A DNA stretch of 34,910 nucleotides from Candidatus Avelusimicrobium vaccinum (lineage in GTDB: Bacteria; Elusimicrobiota; Elusimicrobia; Elusimicrobiales; Elusimicrobiaceae), in the NCBI GenBank assembly GCA_902794895.1, contig CADBIY010000016.1, forward strand, positions 1 through 34,910. The letters run 5' to 3'. The translations under genes and the position numbers were made by a program. Shown here one piece after another: positions 1 to 7,874 of this stretch (position 1 is the stretch's first letter; each line of letters starts with the position of its first letter). The notes beneath the pieces were generated by a model that was given only the letters and a program-made list of their open reading frames with translations, had not been told where the DNA came from and did no database searches.

Positions 1-625
1 GTTGGCGTTTGTAGTAGGGGGGAGTGTTACTTTCTGCGCGTTTTTGATTGGTCTTTTGGTGGGGGGGATTGCGGCTTATTTCGGTGGAAAAATAGACGAA
101 ATGTTAATGCGTCTTACTGACATTGTTTTTGCGGTTCCTTCGTTGGTGTTAGCCATGGTGATTGCCGCTATGCTGGGGCCGGATGTTAAAAATATGATGA
201 TTGCTTTAACGGCCGTGGCATGGCCTTCGTACGCGCGTTTAATTCGCGGGGATATTTTATCGGTCAAGCGCCGTGATTACGTAACTGCCGCAAGGACGTT
301 AGGGGCACGCGGTCCCCGCATTTTACTGCGGCATATTTTGCCTAATTCCATTTATCCTTCGGTGGTAGTAGCCAGTTTAGATATTGGTTATATGGTGTTG
401 ACGGCCTCTTCGTTGTCCTTTTTAGGGTTGGGGGCACAGCCGGGTACGGCCGATTGGGGACAGTTAATTGCCATGGCGCGTAACTGGGTATTAGGTACAG
501 CCCAAAATCCGTTTGCGTACTGGTACACGGTTGTTGCTCCGGGAGGAGCCATTTTCCTGTTTGTGTTGGGATGGAATTTGCTGGGAGATGCTTTTCGCGA
601 TATTTTAGACCCCAGACAGGGCTAA
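1..625 (+). CDS. ABC transporter permease, DppC/OppC type (5'-truncated by window edge)
   Basis: This is the C-terminal part (about 207 residues) of an inner-membrane permease for oligopeptide or dipeptide/nickel-type ABC importers. Family members are about 280-300 residues, so roughly the first third lies outside the window; the TTG at position 2 is a codon inside the gene, not a start. Visible features are several hydrophobic segments and the cytoplasmic EAA loop (YVTAARTLGARGPRILLRHI, residues about 95-114), which contacts the ATPase. The following stretch (LPNSIYPSVVVASLDIGYMV, then SLSFLGLGAQP) is typical of DppC/OppC. It would pair with a DppB-like permease, a binding protein and ATPases encoded upstream. 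The substrate cannot be told from this part. The stop is TAA at 623-625. Confidence 0.9.
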   Translation, partial: LAFVVGGSVTFCAFLIGLLVGGIAAYFGGKIDEMLMRLTDIVFAVPSLVLAMVIAAMLGPDVKNMMIALTAVAWPSYARLIRGDILSVKRRDYVTAARTLGARGPRILLRHILPNSIYPSVVVASLDIGYMVLTASSLSFLGLGAQPGTADWGQLIAMARNWVLGTAQNPFAYWYTVVAPGGAIFLFVLGWNLLGDAFRDILDPRQG

Positions 626-670
626 ATTTTACTACAATAAATGTATACCCTATGTAACGAGGTGTGAATT

Positions 671-2296
671 ATGATTCGCCGTAAAGATTTATATACTTCT
701 TTAGCCGACAGTGCGTTCCGTTTCCCGGATAAAGTGGCTTTGGTGGAAGCGGGCACCGGTAAAAAAGTTTCCTATCATGAACTTTTAATCCAAGTGGACC
801 GTGCTGCGGATATGTTCTTTGAACACGGAATCCGCAAAGGGGATCGCGTAGGTATCGTTTTAAGAAATTCCATTGATACGGTGGTAGCCAATTACGGGCT
901 CTATAAATTAGGAGCCGTAAGTATTCCCATAAATTTTATGGTTACCAAACAAGAAGAAGTACAATATATCCTGAATAATGCCGCAGCTAAGGCGGTCGTT
1001 ACGCAGGCCGAATTTATTCGTCATTATGTAAAGGCTTTGCCGGATACCCCCAGTGTACAAGTTATTTTTACAACGGATGAAATCCCTTCTTCCGCAGCAG
1101 AATGCCCGGCTGTAAAAAAGTTTTGGGAAGAAATTGAAAAATCTACTTACCATGAGGAAACTGCTTCCCCGCAAGCAGGCTTAGATGATCTTGCCTTTAT
1201 TTTGTACACTTCTGGAACGACAGGATTACCAAAAGGCGCCATGATTTCCCACGGAAACTTAGCCTCTAACGTTATTTCATGCGCACAGATTTTTAAAATT
1301 ACGGATGATGATTGTTTCTTATGTTTATTGCCGATGTTCCACTCTTTTGCGTGGACGACGTGTGTGGTAATTCCGCTTTACTTGAATTTAAAAGTAGTTA
1401 TTGTAGCCAATGTAATGCCGGCTAGCAAATGGTTAGGAGCCATGGGCACAGAAAAAGTAACGCTCATTTTGGCAGTTCCGCAAATTTACGCGGTACTTTC
1501 TAAAGAAGCCAAAGGTCTTAAACAACTTTATTTACGTTTCTGGCCGTTTAAATCGGTACGCTTTGCCGTGTCCGGTGCGGCACCCTTGACGCAAGAAATT
1601 AAAGACCGGTTTGAACAAAAAATCGGCGTGCCGATTTTGGAAGGGTATGGCCTTACCGAAACGAGCCCGGTTGTTAGTGTAAATACCGAAGAACTTCAAA
1701 AAATTAAATCTGTCGGCCCGGCACTCCCGGCGGTAAGTACCTTGGTAGTAGACGACGAAGGCCGCGAAGTGCCTCGCAACCACGAAGGTGAACTGTGTGT
1801 AAAAGGCCCGAACGTGTTCCGGGGTTATTGGGGCAATGAGAAGGCTTCCAAAGAAGCATTTACTGAAGACGGTTGGTTCAAAACCGGTGATATTGTGGAA
1901 ATTGATGATGACGGTTTTATTTTCATTAAAGACCGTAAAAAAGACATGATTATCATCAAAGGTCTTAAAGTTTTCTCCGCACAAGTGGAAGCCATTATTT
2001 GTGAATATCCGGCGATTGAAGAATGTGCTATTATCGGCGTACCGGATGGCCGCGGCGGCGAATTTATTAAACTCTATGCCGTTAAAAAAGAGGGCGTGGA
2101 AGTGAATGAAAAAGACTTTCGTATGTTCCTTAAAACCCACTTGGATAACTACAAACGTCCGCGTGATTTTGAATTTGTGGAATCATTGCCTAAAAACGCG
2201 CTTCGCAAAGTGTTAAAACGCGAACTTCGCAAAGATGCGGTTGCTAAACTGGCTGCCCGTGTGGCCGCTACGCCAGCGGAGGACGGCCTTGAATAA
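671..2296 (+). CDS. AMP-forming acyl-CoA synthetase (long-chain fatty-acid-CoA ligase family)
   Basis: A 541-residue adenylate-forming enzyme that activates a carboxylic acid, probably a fatty acid, to acyl-AMP and then acyl-CoA in the cytoplasm. The family signatures are intact: P-loop YTSGTTGLPKG (179-189), GYGLTET (325-331), FKTGDI (403-408), hinge DRKKDMI (421-427) and the C-terminal catalytic lysine in LPKNALRKVLKREL (about Lys513). The length is normal for FadD-like ligases. The ATG at 671 follows GAGGTG with good spacing. A TACAAT at 633-638 could be a -10 box, but no convincing -35 is seen. The gene overlaps the start of the downstream tRNA nucleotidyltransferase by 8 nt, so the two are probably translationally coupled. 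Chain-length specificity cannot be read from the sequence. Confidence 0.92.
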   Translation: MIRRKDLYTSLADSAFRFPDKVALVEAGTGKKVSYHELLIQVDRAADMFFEHGIRKGDRVGIVLRNSIDTVVANYGLYKLGAVSIPINFMVTKQEEVQYILNNAAAKAVVTQAEFIRHYVKALPDTPSVQVIFTTDEIPSSAAECPAVKKFWEEIEKSTYHEETASPQAGLDDLAFILYTSGTTGLPKGAMISHGNLASNVISCAQIFKITDDDCFLCLLPMFHSFAWTTCVVIPLYLNLKVVIVANVMPASKWLGAMGTEKVTLILAVPQIYAVLSKEAKGLKQLYLRFWPFKSVRFAVSGAAPLTQEIKDRFEQKIGVPILEGYGLTETSPVVSVNTEELQKIKSVGPALPAVSTLVVDDEGREVPRNHEGELCVKGPNVFRGYWGNEKASKEAFTEDGWFKTGDIVEIDDDGFIFIKDRKKDMIIIKGLKVFSAQVEAIICEYPAIEECAIIGVPDGRGGEFIKLYAVKKEGVEVNEKDFRMFLKTHLDNYKRPRDFEFVESLPKNALRKVLKRELRKDAVAKLAARVAATPAEDGLE

Positions 2297-3809
2297 TTTG
2301 GCACGCCTTTTGAATGAAATCATTCCCCAGGGGTATTACGTGGGGGGGATTGTTCGTAGCAGTTTACTGAAGCGTTTTTCTACCGATATTGATATTGCCT
2401 TGCCGCCGGAAGATGTAAAAACGGCGGCCTATGCGCTTGCAAAAAAATTAAAAGCCGCCGTATTTGAAATGGACCCGGAATTGGGGGTATGGCGGTTGGT
2501 AACCCATAAAGAAAAACTGCAAATTGATTTAACCGCTTATCAAGGTAAAGATTTAAAAGCCGATTTGCTCCGCCGGGATTTTGCATTTAACGCACTGGCG
2601 TATCCGGTATCTTGTTTACCGGAAATTCATATTGAGAAACAAAAAAACGGAAACGCAAAAATTTTACTTAAACGCTTGCGTAAAAATCAAATGATTGATT
2701 ATGCAGGCGGCTTGGAAGATATTATTGCAAAAAGAATAGAGATGACATCTCCGCGCGTATTTAAAGACGATCCTTTGCGGATGCTCCGTGCCTTTCGGTC
2801 ATCGGCCGAATTGGGTTTTTCCATTTCGGCGCGCACCTTAAAACAAATTAAAAAAGATGCCTCTTTAATTGTTCAACCGGCGGGGGAGCGGGTACGCGAA
2901 GAATTAGAACGTTTATTTTCAACGGATCGGGCCTATGAAAATTTAAGTTTAATGGAAAAATGCGGTTTACTGACCGCCTTACTGCCGGAATTGGAGCCGC
3001 AGCGTGCCTGCGCCGAAGTATATTACGGTAAAGGCGGGGTACTTAAACACACGTTGGACGTATTTCGCCGGGAAGAACAGTTGTTGGCCCGTCTGGATAA
3101 AGCATTCCCGAAATATGCAAAAAAATTAGCACCGTTTGCCGAAAAAAAATCATTGCAAAAAATGGCTGCCCTGTTACATGACATCGCCAAACCTGCTACG
3201 GCTAAAATGAAAGACGGGCGGTTGCGGTTTTTTTACCATGAGCAAAAAGGGGCCAAAATGGCTAAACAGGTGTTGGAACGGTTGCATTATAGCCGCGCTG
3301 AAATCCGATTGATTTGCGCTATGATTGGCGAGCATTTGCGTCCCAGTAATTTAGCCAGCAACGATGTGATTACAGACCGGGGCGCCTACCATTTCTTCCG
3401 CGATTTAGGGGAAGCGGCCCTTCCCATGTTGTTATTATGTTGGGCCGATTACACCAGTTATATTACGGATGATCAGTTAAAACGTATTTTACCCAAAAGT
3501 GCGGACCGAATGATGAGTTTGGCACAAGCCCAAAAAAAAGCGAATGTCGGTAAAACACTGAGACATTTGCAAGTACTCTCTTTACTTTTAAAAAAATATT
3601 TTGAGCAACCGAAAAAAATTTTGCCTACCCGTATTATTACCGGGCGTGATGTGATGGACGCGCTATCCTTACCGCCCAGCCCTAAAATCGGGGAAATTTT
3701 AGAAGCGGTTGCGGTGGCTCAAGTGGAAGGAAAAGTAACGGACCGGGCAAGTGCTTTGCAGTTTATAAAAACCTTGCAAGTACCGGTGGTACCGGGTAAA
3801 ACCGTGTAA
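2289..3809 (+). CDS. cca: CCA-adding enzyme / poly(A) polymerase family protein with HD domain
   Basis: A class II nucleotidyltransferase of about 506 residues, likely maturing or repairing tRNA 3'-CCA ends. The N-terminal domain has GGIVRS...STDIDIALP, with the metal-binding DID intact, followed by LLRRDFAFNALAY, the conserved RRD-type motif. The usual Asp of GGxVRD is Ser here. An HD-type domain follows (LKHTLDVF, then LLHDIAKPATAK). I chose the TTG at 2289 because GGAGGA (2278-2283) lies 5 nt upstream; an ATG at 2235 would add 18 residues, lies deep inside the ligase gene and has no visible ribosome-binding site. A pure poly(A) polymerase (PcnB) is the alternative. The adjacent tRNA-Gly lacks an encoded CCA, so such an enzyme is needed. 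Confidence 0.85.
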   Translation: MNNLARLLNEIIPQGYYVGGIVRSSLLKRFSTDIDIALPPEDVKTAAYALAKKLKAAVFEMDPELGVWRLVTHKEKLQIDLTAYQGKDLKADLLRRDFAFNALAYPVSCLPEIHIEKQKNGNAKILLKRLRKNQMIDYAGGLEDIIAKRIEMTSPRVFKDDPLRMLRAFRSSAELGFSISARTLKQIKKDASLIVQPAGERVREELERLFSTDRAYENLSLMEKCGLLTALLPELEPQRACAEVYYGKGGVLKHTLDVFRREEQLLARLDKAFPKYAKKLAPFAEKKSLQKMAALLHDIAKPATAKMKDGRLRFFYHEQKGAKMAKQVLERLHYSRAEIRLICAMIGEHLRPSNLASNDVITDRGAYHFFRDLGEAALPMLLLCWADYTSYITDDQLKRILPKSADRMMSLAQAQKKANVGKTLRHLQVLSLLLKKYFEQPKKILPTRIITGRDVMDALSLPPSPKIGEILEAVAVAQVEGKVTDRASALQFIKTLQVPVVPGKTV

Positions 3810-3814
3810 AAGTA

Positions 3815-3843
3815 TTGTGCCCGATAAAAAACTTTGCTAAAAT
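3815..3843 (+). promoter_or_regulatory. Sigma70-type promoter of tRNA-Gly
   Basis: TTGTGC (3815-3820), a 17-nt spacer and TAAAAT (3838-3843) give a good housekeeping promoter. Transcription would start near 3850, about 16 nt before the mature tRNA. It lies just after the cca-like gene stop, where no terminator is visible, so read-through could also occur. Confidence 0.6.
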
Positions 3844-3865
3844 AATTAAGCGGAAACGCAATGAT

Positions 3866-3936
3866 GCGGGCGTGGTTCAATGGTAGAATGGAAGCTTCCC
3901 AAGCTTTAGACGAGGGTTCGATTCCCTTCGCCCGCT
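3866..3936 (+). tRNA. tRNA-Gly, anticodon CCC
   Basis: The cloverleaf can be drawn by eye. The 7-bp acceptor stem is GCGGGCG (3866-3872) with CGCCCGC (3929-3935) and the discriminator is T3936. The D arm carries GGTA. The anticodon stem is GAAGC/GCTTT with loop TTCCCAA, placing anticodon CCC at 3898-3900. The T arm is AGGGT-TCGATTC-CCTTC less one loop base. It closely resembles E. coli tRNA-Gly(CCC). No CCA is encoded; a T run follows directly and may serve in termination. CCC reads GGG codons. Confidence 0.95.
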
Positions 3937-3955
3937 TTTTTTAACAGGGTGCGCT

Positions 3956-4594
3956 ATGGAAAACGAAAACCTGGATTTAGAATCAAAACCAGCCGGAAAT
4001 AAAGACCTTTGGTTATTTTTAATTACCGTGGATATTGTATTTTTATGTATCTTCGGTTTTTTCTTATATAGACATTTTTCTGCCGGGCTTTTTCAAACAC
4101 CGGCCGCGCCGGAAGGTACCTCAGTTGTTGAAACGATAGAAGAAGTGGAAGAAGTAATAGCGTCCGAACCGGAACCTGTTACTCCTGCCTCTGTATCCCA
4201 GCCCGAGCCGGTTGCCGAACCGGTGCCAGTGGCTTCCGCCCCGATTGAAGAAGTTCCGTTGTCTGCTGTGTTGGAACAAGAAACAAAGCCGGAAGCAGTT
4301 GTACAACCGGTGGCTCTTGCCGAGCAAAAAGAAAGCATTGTGTTAGATCCTTCTTCCAAAGGGAAATACCGCAAAGTAACGTTCCGTTGGTTTGGAGAAG
4401 GAAAGAAAGTTCAAATCGTCAGCGGATTTACCATGTCTAAGCCGCAATCTTTAAAGAAAAAGGGTGACCATTGGGAAACCACGCTTTCTATTGCGCCCGG
4501 TACATACAAATTTTTATACATCATTGACGGCGAAAACCGCACCGATCCGTACGCTCCGGAAAAGGACGGCCGAAGCGTAGTTGAAGTAAAATAA
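3956..4594 (+). CDS. Membrane-anchored protein with C-terminal glycogen-binding (CBM48/AMPK-type) domain
   Basis: A 212-residue protein in three parts. Residues about 16-42 form one hydrophobic transmembrane anchor (LWLFLITVDIVFLCIFGFFL). Residues about 50-125 are a low-complexity Glu/Pro/Val/Ala linker. Residues about 140-212 resemble the early-set glycogen-binding fold of AMPK beta subunits and isoamylase N-termini (KVTFRWFGEGKKVQIV, then WETTLSIAPGTYKFLYIIDG and TDPYAPEKDG). I infer that it tethers or senses a polysaccharide at the membrane; no catalytic domain is present. The translation start signal is weak (ACAGGG). It follows tRNA-Gly by 19 nt and ends at a strong hairpin shared with the convergent pilin. 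The domain call rests on fold-level pattern recognition. Confidence 0.7.
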   Translation: MENENLDLESKPAGNKDLWLFLITVDIVFLCIFGFFLYRHFSAGLFQTPAAPEGTSVVETIEEVEEVIASEPEPVTPASVSQPEPVAEPVPVASAPIEEVPLSAVLEQETKPEAVVQPVALAEQKESIVLDPSSKGKYRKVTFRWFGEGKKVQIVSGFTMSKPQSLKKKGDHWETTLSIAPGTYKFLYIIDGENRTDPYAPEKDGRSVVEVK

Positions 4595-4619
4595 ATTTGA
4601 TTTATAAAAAGATATAAAA

Positions 4620-4648
4620 CCCCGGGTATAAGCCCGGGGTTGTTTGTT
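4620..4648. terminator. Bidirectional terminator between converging genes
   Basis: The stem CCCCGGG (4620-4626) with CCCGGGG (4633-4639) and loop TATAAG is flanked by A-rich sequence on the left and TTGTTTGTTT on the right. It can therefore stop the plus-strand CBM48-like gene and the minus-strand pilin. Confidence 0.85.
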
Positions 4649-5160
4649 TAGGAAGGAATTGCAATCGTCCAGTTTGGATCATTTCCGGCTATGGTATTGC
4701 AAAAATCCTTTCCATTATCTGTGGTGTAATTGTATTGGCAAGTACGAGTGATTGTATTTGTATTTTCATCGTAGGCTATCATAATAGATGCAGATCCAAA
4801 GTAGTAACCGGAGTATCCACTTAAGAGCCAAGTGCCGTTACTATGTACATGAGGTAAGTCGGATGTCCAAAGGTCATTTGGAAATATTCCCTGTTGACCT
4901 GCCGGAATATCAATGGAGCTAAAATAGGGTGTAAAATCCATGTCTAAATCGCTCCAAGATGATAGTGGGGTATTTCCGTTTGCCAGTATATACACATTAA
5001 CCGCTTTTTCTAATGCACTATAAAACTGTTTAATTTGCATAGCTCGCGTTTTTAGTACCGCTTTTTGATATTGCGGTACGGCCACCGCCGATAAAATGCC
5101 GATAATCAGCACAACAACTAACAGTTCAATGAGTGTGAAACCGTTTTTGTTTTTCTTCAT
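4648..5160 (-). CDS. Type IV pilin-like protein (PulG/PilA family)
   Basis: A 170-residue prepilin. A short basic leader (KKNKNG) is followed by the peptidase site [19 protein letters not shown], with Glu at position +5 of the mature protein, then a hydrophobic helix and a variable C-terminal domain containing two Cys near the end (TCQYN, DFCNT). The leader would be removed and the first residue methylated by a PilD-type peptidase, giving a pilus or pseudopilus subunit. The ATG at 5160 follows AAAGGAG. The gene stands alone, not in a pil operon. The other pilins here (19404, 22501, 34850) share the N-terminus but differ afterwards. Unlike those three, its upstream T run is only 7 nt and no TTGACA-type -35 is seen. 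Confidence 0.92.
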   Translation of the reverse strand: MKKNKNGFTLIELLVVVLIIGILSAVAVPQYQKAVLKTRAMQIKQFYSALEKAVNVYILANGNTPLSSWSDLDMDFTPYFSSIDIPAGQQGIFPNDLWTSDLPHVHSNGTWLLSGYSGYYFGSASIMIAYDENTNTITRTCQYNYTTDNGKDFCNTIAGNDPNWTIAIPS

Positions 5161-5552
5161 TTTTGTTCTCCTTTAGGTCGGGCTCAAGGGTAACAAAAAA
5201 ACGGCCGTTATCTTTGAGCCTAGCGAAGTGACCCAAAAGACAACAGCCGTGGCTTGCCACTCTTGCGAGTGGCAAACGCTCGGCACAAAACAACCGGGTA
5301 ATTAAGCCGTTTGTTTTGTGCCTGATAACGAGCCGTTTTTGGACTTCGCTATGGCCCTTGGTACCAAGGGCTATCCGCGTTCTTCACGCGGTTCCAAAAA
5401 ACAGATTTCAAATTGTATTACTACTTTCTTATTCTACGTAATTTTTCTTTTGAATTGCAAGGGGGAAAACAAATTAAAACCGGGTGTGCTAAATGCACAC
5501 CCGGTTGAGGTTACAACTAATTCCCCGGGATTACCCGAGGAGTCAGGAAGAT
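5161..5552. other. Hairpin-rich 392-nt intergenic region
   Basis: No convincing gene is seen here. Between the pilin and lexA lie several perfect inverted repeats: a 9-bp stem with a TTGC loop (5254-5275), a 12-bp stem (5282-5293 with 5311-5322), an 18-nt uninterrupted palindrome (5354-5371) and a 6-bp stem (5375-5391). The lexA terminator follows. Segments 5196-5212 and 5221-5229 also have near-complementary partners at 5324-5340 and 5343-5351. The region may be a structured RNA or an intergenic repeat family. Confidence 0.55.
5478..5506 (-). terminator. Rho-independent terminator of lexA
   Basis: A perfect 12-bp stem (5478-5489 with 5495-5506) has a 5-nt loop and is followed on the minus strand by TTTTAATTT. 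A weaker second hairpin (about 5521-5538) lies between it and the lexA stop. Confidence 0.85.
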
Positions 5553-6161
5553 TTAACAATTAAAACTGCGTTTAATAATACTGCGTACAATCCCTTCCAC
5601 GTGAAAGGATGTTTTGTCCGCGATAATAGGAGTATAGTGCGGATTTTCCGACTGTAAAATCACATTTTCTCTGTCTTGTGTAAAGCGTTTTACCAGCACT
5701 TCGCCGTTATTGACGCATACCACTACATCTTTATTTTTCGGTTGGTGGTTTTGTTCGACAATCAGCCAATCTTTGGGAGAAATTAAACTTTCCATGGAGT
5801 CGCCTTTGGCTTCTACCATAAAACCCTTGCAGGCCGGAAAATAAATCATGCTCGGGTCTACCGGTACAATGCGGGTGGGTTGTCCGTCTAAGATCGTTCC
5901 CTCCGGGCCGCATTTGGCCATACCATACATCTTTAAATAGATCACGTTGCGTTCCGGGTCCTTTAAAATAATGTAATCGCGCGGATTGGCGGGGTTACGT
6001 TTTAAATAGCCTTTCTTTTCCAACTGTTTGATGTGGTGAAAAACCACGCTTTTCCCACTTACATTTAACCGCTCTGCTAATTCTTCCATGGTTAAAGGAT
6101 CGCTAATATTGGTCTTTAAAATTTCTAATAATTCGGTTTGTTTGGGGTGTAATGCTTTCAT
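5553..6161 (-). CDS. lexA: LexA-type SOS repressor (S24 self-cleaving)
   Basis: A 202-residue protein, the normal LexA length. The N-terminal winged helix (residues about 5-65, including LTMEELAERLNVSGKSVVFHHI) binds DNA. The C-terminal domain has the S24 dyad: Ser122 in KGDSME and Lys158 in VLVKRF. A Cys84-Gly85 pair sits exactly where E. coli LexA has its Ala84-Gly85 scissile bond; UmuD also uses Cys-Gly. It would repress DNA-damage genes until RecA-stimulated self-cleavage. The ATG at 6161 is preceded by AGGAGG. Upstream lies a tandem 12-nt repeat likely to be its own operator (6194-6217). It is monocistronic, with a terminator at 5478-5506. Another S24-family regulator is possible but less likely given the length and residue positions. 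Confidence 0.85.
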   Translation of the reverse strand: MKALHPKQTELLEILKTNISDPLTMEELAERLNVSGKSVVFHHIKQLEKKGYLKRNPANPRDYIILKDPERNVIYLKMYGMAKCGPEGTILDGQPTRIVPVDPSMIYFPACKGFMVEAKGDSMESLISPKDWLIVEQNHQPKNKDVVVCVNNGEVLVKRFTQDRENVILQSENPHYTPIIADKTSFHVEGIVRSIIKRSFNC

Positions 6162-6193
6162 CTTTGGTGCAACCTCCTAAACTTTTACTTATT

Positions 6194-6230
6194 ATTATGT
6201 TCTATATTATGTTCTATAAAATTATTTCAA
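6194..6230 (-). promoter_or_regulatory. lexA promoter with tandem 12-nt operator-like repeat
   Basis: ATTATGTTCTAT occurs twice in perfect tandem (6194-6205 and 6206-6217), giving GTTC-N8-GTTC. On the minus strand this overlaps a plausible promoter: TTGAAA (complement of 6225-6230) and TATAGA (complement of 6201-6206), 18 nt apart. The placement, 33-56 nt before the ATG, suits autorepression. Direct-repeat LexA boxes (GTTC-N7-GTTC) are known in alphaproteobacteria; assignment here is inference. Confidence 0.55.
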
Positions 6231-6309
6231 AAAAGTAAAGTTAATTTTAAAAATAATTAAAATATAAGTATTTTTTAATTTATAAATAAAAAATTTCGTT
6301 TCATAAAAT

Positions 6310-6339
6310 AAAACGCCCTGCGTGTTTTCAGAGCGTTTT
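6310..6339 (-). terminator. Terminator of the gal operon
   Basis: AAAACGC-C-CTG (6310-6320) pairs with CAG-A-GCGTTTT (6329-6339) with one mismatch. On the minus strand it is followed by a T-rich tail (TTTTATTTTAT). It lies 21 nt after the galT stop. Confidence 0.8.
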
Positions 6340-6360
6340 ACAAAGAATGATTTGAAGGGT

Positions 6361-7866
6361 TTATAGTTTCTTAATAAACCGTTCAAAGGCCGCTTTCCCT
6401 TCTGCGGTACGTTTATAAACACCGGCATATTCAAGCACTTGGGCAAACACTTTCCCTACTTCCGCTTGCAAGATTTGTGTGGCATTTTTAGTAGTAAACG
6501 TATGCTTGCGGAGCAGTTCTTCTGCCCAATCTGCGTGTTTTGCTAGGGTTTCGTTTTGGCGAATACCGGCAACATCTTTGCGGAGGAGGTACGGCTCCAA
6601 ATCTTTCAGTTCTTTAGCAAGCCGCGCCGGTAAAACTGCCAGACCCATCACTTCAATTAAGCCGATATTTTCCTTTTTAATATGGTGTACTTCGGCGTGA
6701 GGGTGGAAAATACCCATCGGGAACTCGTCCGTGGTTCGGTTGTTTCGCAGTACTATATCCAGTTCGAACGATTTGCCGCGCCGCCGGGCAATCGGGGTAA
6801 CCGTGTTATGTGGGGTGTCTCCCGTTTTGGAAATAATATCGGCTTTGGGGTCGTTATAGGTGCGCCATTTTTTGAGGATGTAATCCCCGGCTTCTATTAA
6901 ATCTTTTTTAGAGCCGTTTAGACGGATGACGCTCATCGGCCATTTCACGATCCCGGCTTTGACGCGCGGGAATTTAGTCAGTTTAAATGTTTGTTCCACC
7001 GGGGCTTTTTCCATGGCAAACGTGTAGCGGCCGCCTTGGAAATGGTCGTGCGTGAGGATAGAGCCGCCGACGATAGGTAAATCCGCATTAGAACCAATAA
7101 AATAGTGTGGCAATAGATCCACAAAGTTAAGTAGTCGCGCGAAACTTTTTTTGGTTAGTTTCATCGGTTCGTGTTTGCCCGAAAGACAAATACAATGCTC
7201 ATTGTAGTACACGTATGGCGAATATTGCAGGTACCACGGTTCTGCGTCTTTGAGTAAATCCAATGGAATTAAACGAATGGTTTGCCTCGCCGGATGATTG
7301 ATTCGCCCGGCATAGCCTTCGTTTTCTTTACAAAGTAAACATTTTGGATACGAAGAGGCTTTCATTTTAAGTGCGGCTGCAATATCCTTGGGATCTTTTT
7401 CCGGCTTGGACATGTTGATTGTAATATCCAAATTGCCGTAAGCGGTACGTGCTTTCCAGGCGCGGTTTTTTGCCACGCGTGCCGTGCGGATGTAGTCCAA
7501 AGCACGGGCATCATGATAAAATTTATCAGTGGCTTTTTTGGGATTTTTTTTGTGTAGCGTAAAAAATTCTTTTATAACTTCGCCGGGGCGTGCCGCAAAT
7601 ACACCCATTAGTTTCGTGTCAAATAAATCGCGCATAGTGATCGTGTCCGGCGCGATAAGCCCCTTTTGGGCGGCCCAATCACAAATTTTAGCAAGAATTT
7701 CACACGGATAATCCGGAGTTTTTCCATTAAAACCGCTTGGCGTATATTCTTCTAATTTTAAGATACCCAGAAGTTCGTTAACAGCCCAATTTTTATCTTG
7801 GAGAGTAATTAAATGTTGGCGGATTGCATAGGTTACTAATTGGTCAATCAAGAGGTTTATATCCAT
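6361..7866 (-). CDS. galT: Galactose-1-phosphate uridylyltransferase, class II (GalT)
   Basis: A 501-residue enzyme exchanging UMP between UDP-glucose and galactose-1-phosphate in the Leloir pathway. Its length and N-terminal half (YGNLDITINMSKPEKDPKDI) are those of the Firmicutes-type GalT2 family, about 490-500 residues, not the 350-residue E. coli type. The active-site motif is H273-D-H275-FQGG. A CLLCKENEGYAGR segment (176-188) is also typical. The ATG at 7866 follows AGGAG, and the gene starts 8 nt after galE ends. It is the last gene of the operon, with a hairpin terminator after it. The clostridial-type enzyme in an otherwise Gram-negative-looking genome hints at family distribution or old transfer, which cannot be resolved here. 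Confidence 0.93.
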   Translation of the reverse strand: MDINLLIDQLVTYAIRQHLITLQDKNWAVNELLGILKLEEYTPSGFNGKTPDYPCEILAKICDWAAQKGLIAPDTITMRDLFDTKLMGVFAARPGEVIKEFFTLHKKNPKKATDKFYHDARALDYIRTARVAKNRAWKARTAYGNLDITINMSKPEKDPKDIAAALKMKASSYPKCLLCKENEGYAGRINHPARQTIRLIPLDLLKDAEPWYLQYSPYVYYNEHCICLSGKHEPMKLTKKSFARLLNFVDLLPHYFIGSNADLPIVGGSILTHDHFQGGRYTFAMEKAPVEQTFKLTKFPRVKAGIVKWPMSVIRLNGSKKDLIEAGDYILKKWRTYNDPKADIISKTGDTPHNTVTPIARRRGKSFELDIVLRNNRTTDEFPMGIFHPHAEVHHIKKENIGLIEVMGLAVLPARLAKELKDLEPYLLRKDVAGIRQNETLAKHADWAEELLRKHTFTTKNATQILQAEVGKVFAQVLEYAGVYKRTAEGKAAFERFIKKL

Positions 7867-7874
7867 AATTTCTC

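Noticed and set aside
1532-2140. 202-codon minus-strand frame inside the acyl-CoA ligase gene
   Set aside because: Antisense shadow of a strongly conserved gene; biased composition and no start signal.
5318-5563. 81-codon plus-strand reading frame between the pilin and lexA
   Set aside because: It runs through palindromes and the lexA terminator, has no ribosome-binding site and resembles no protein; better explained as structured non-coding DNA.
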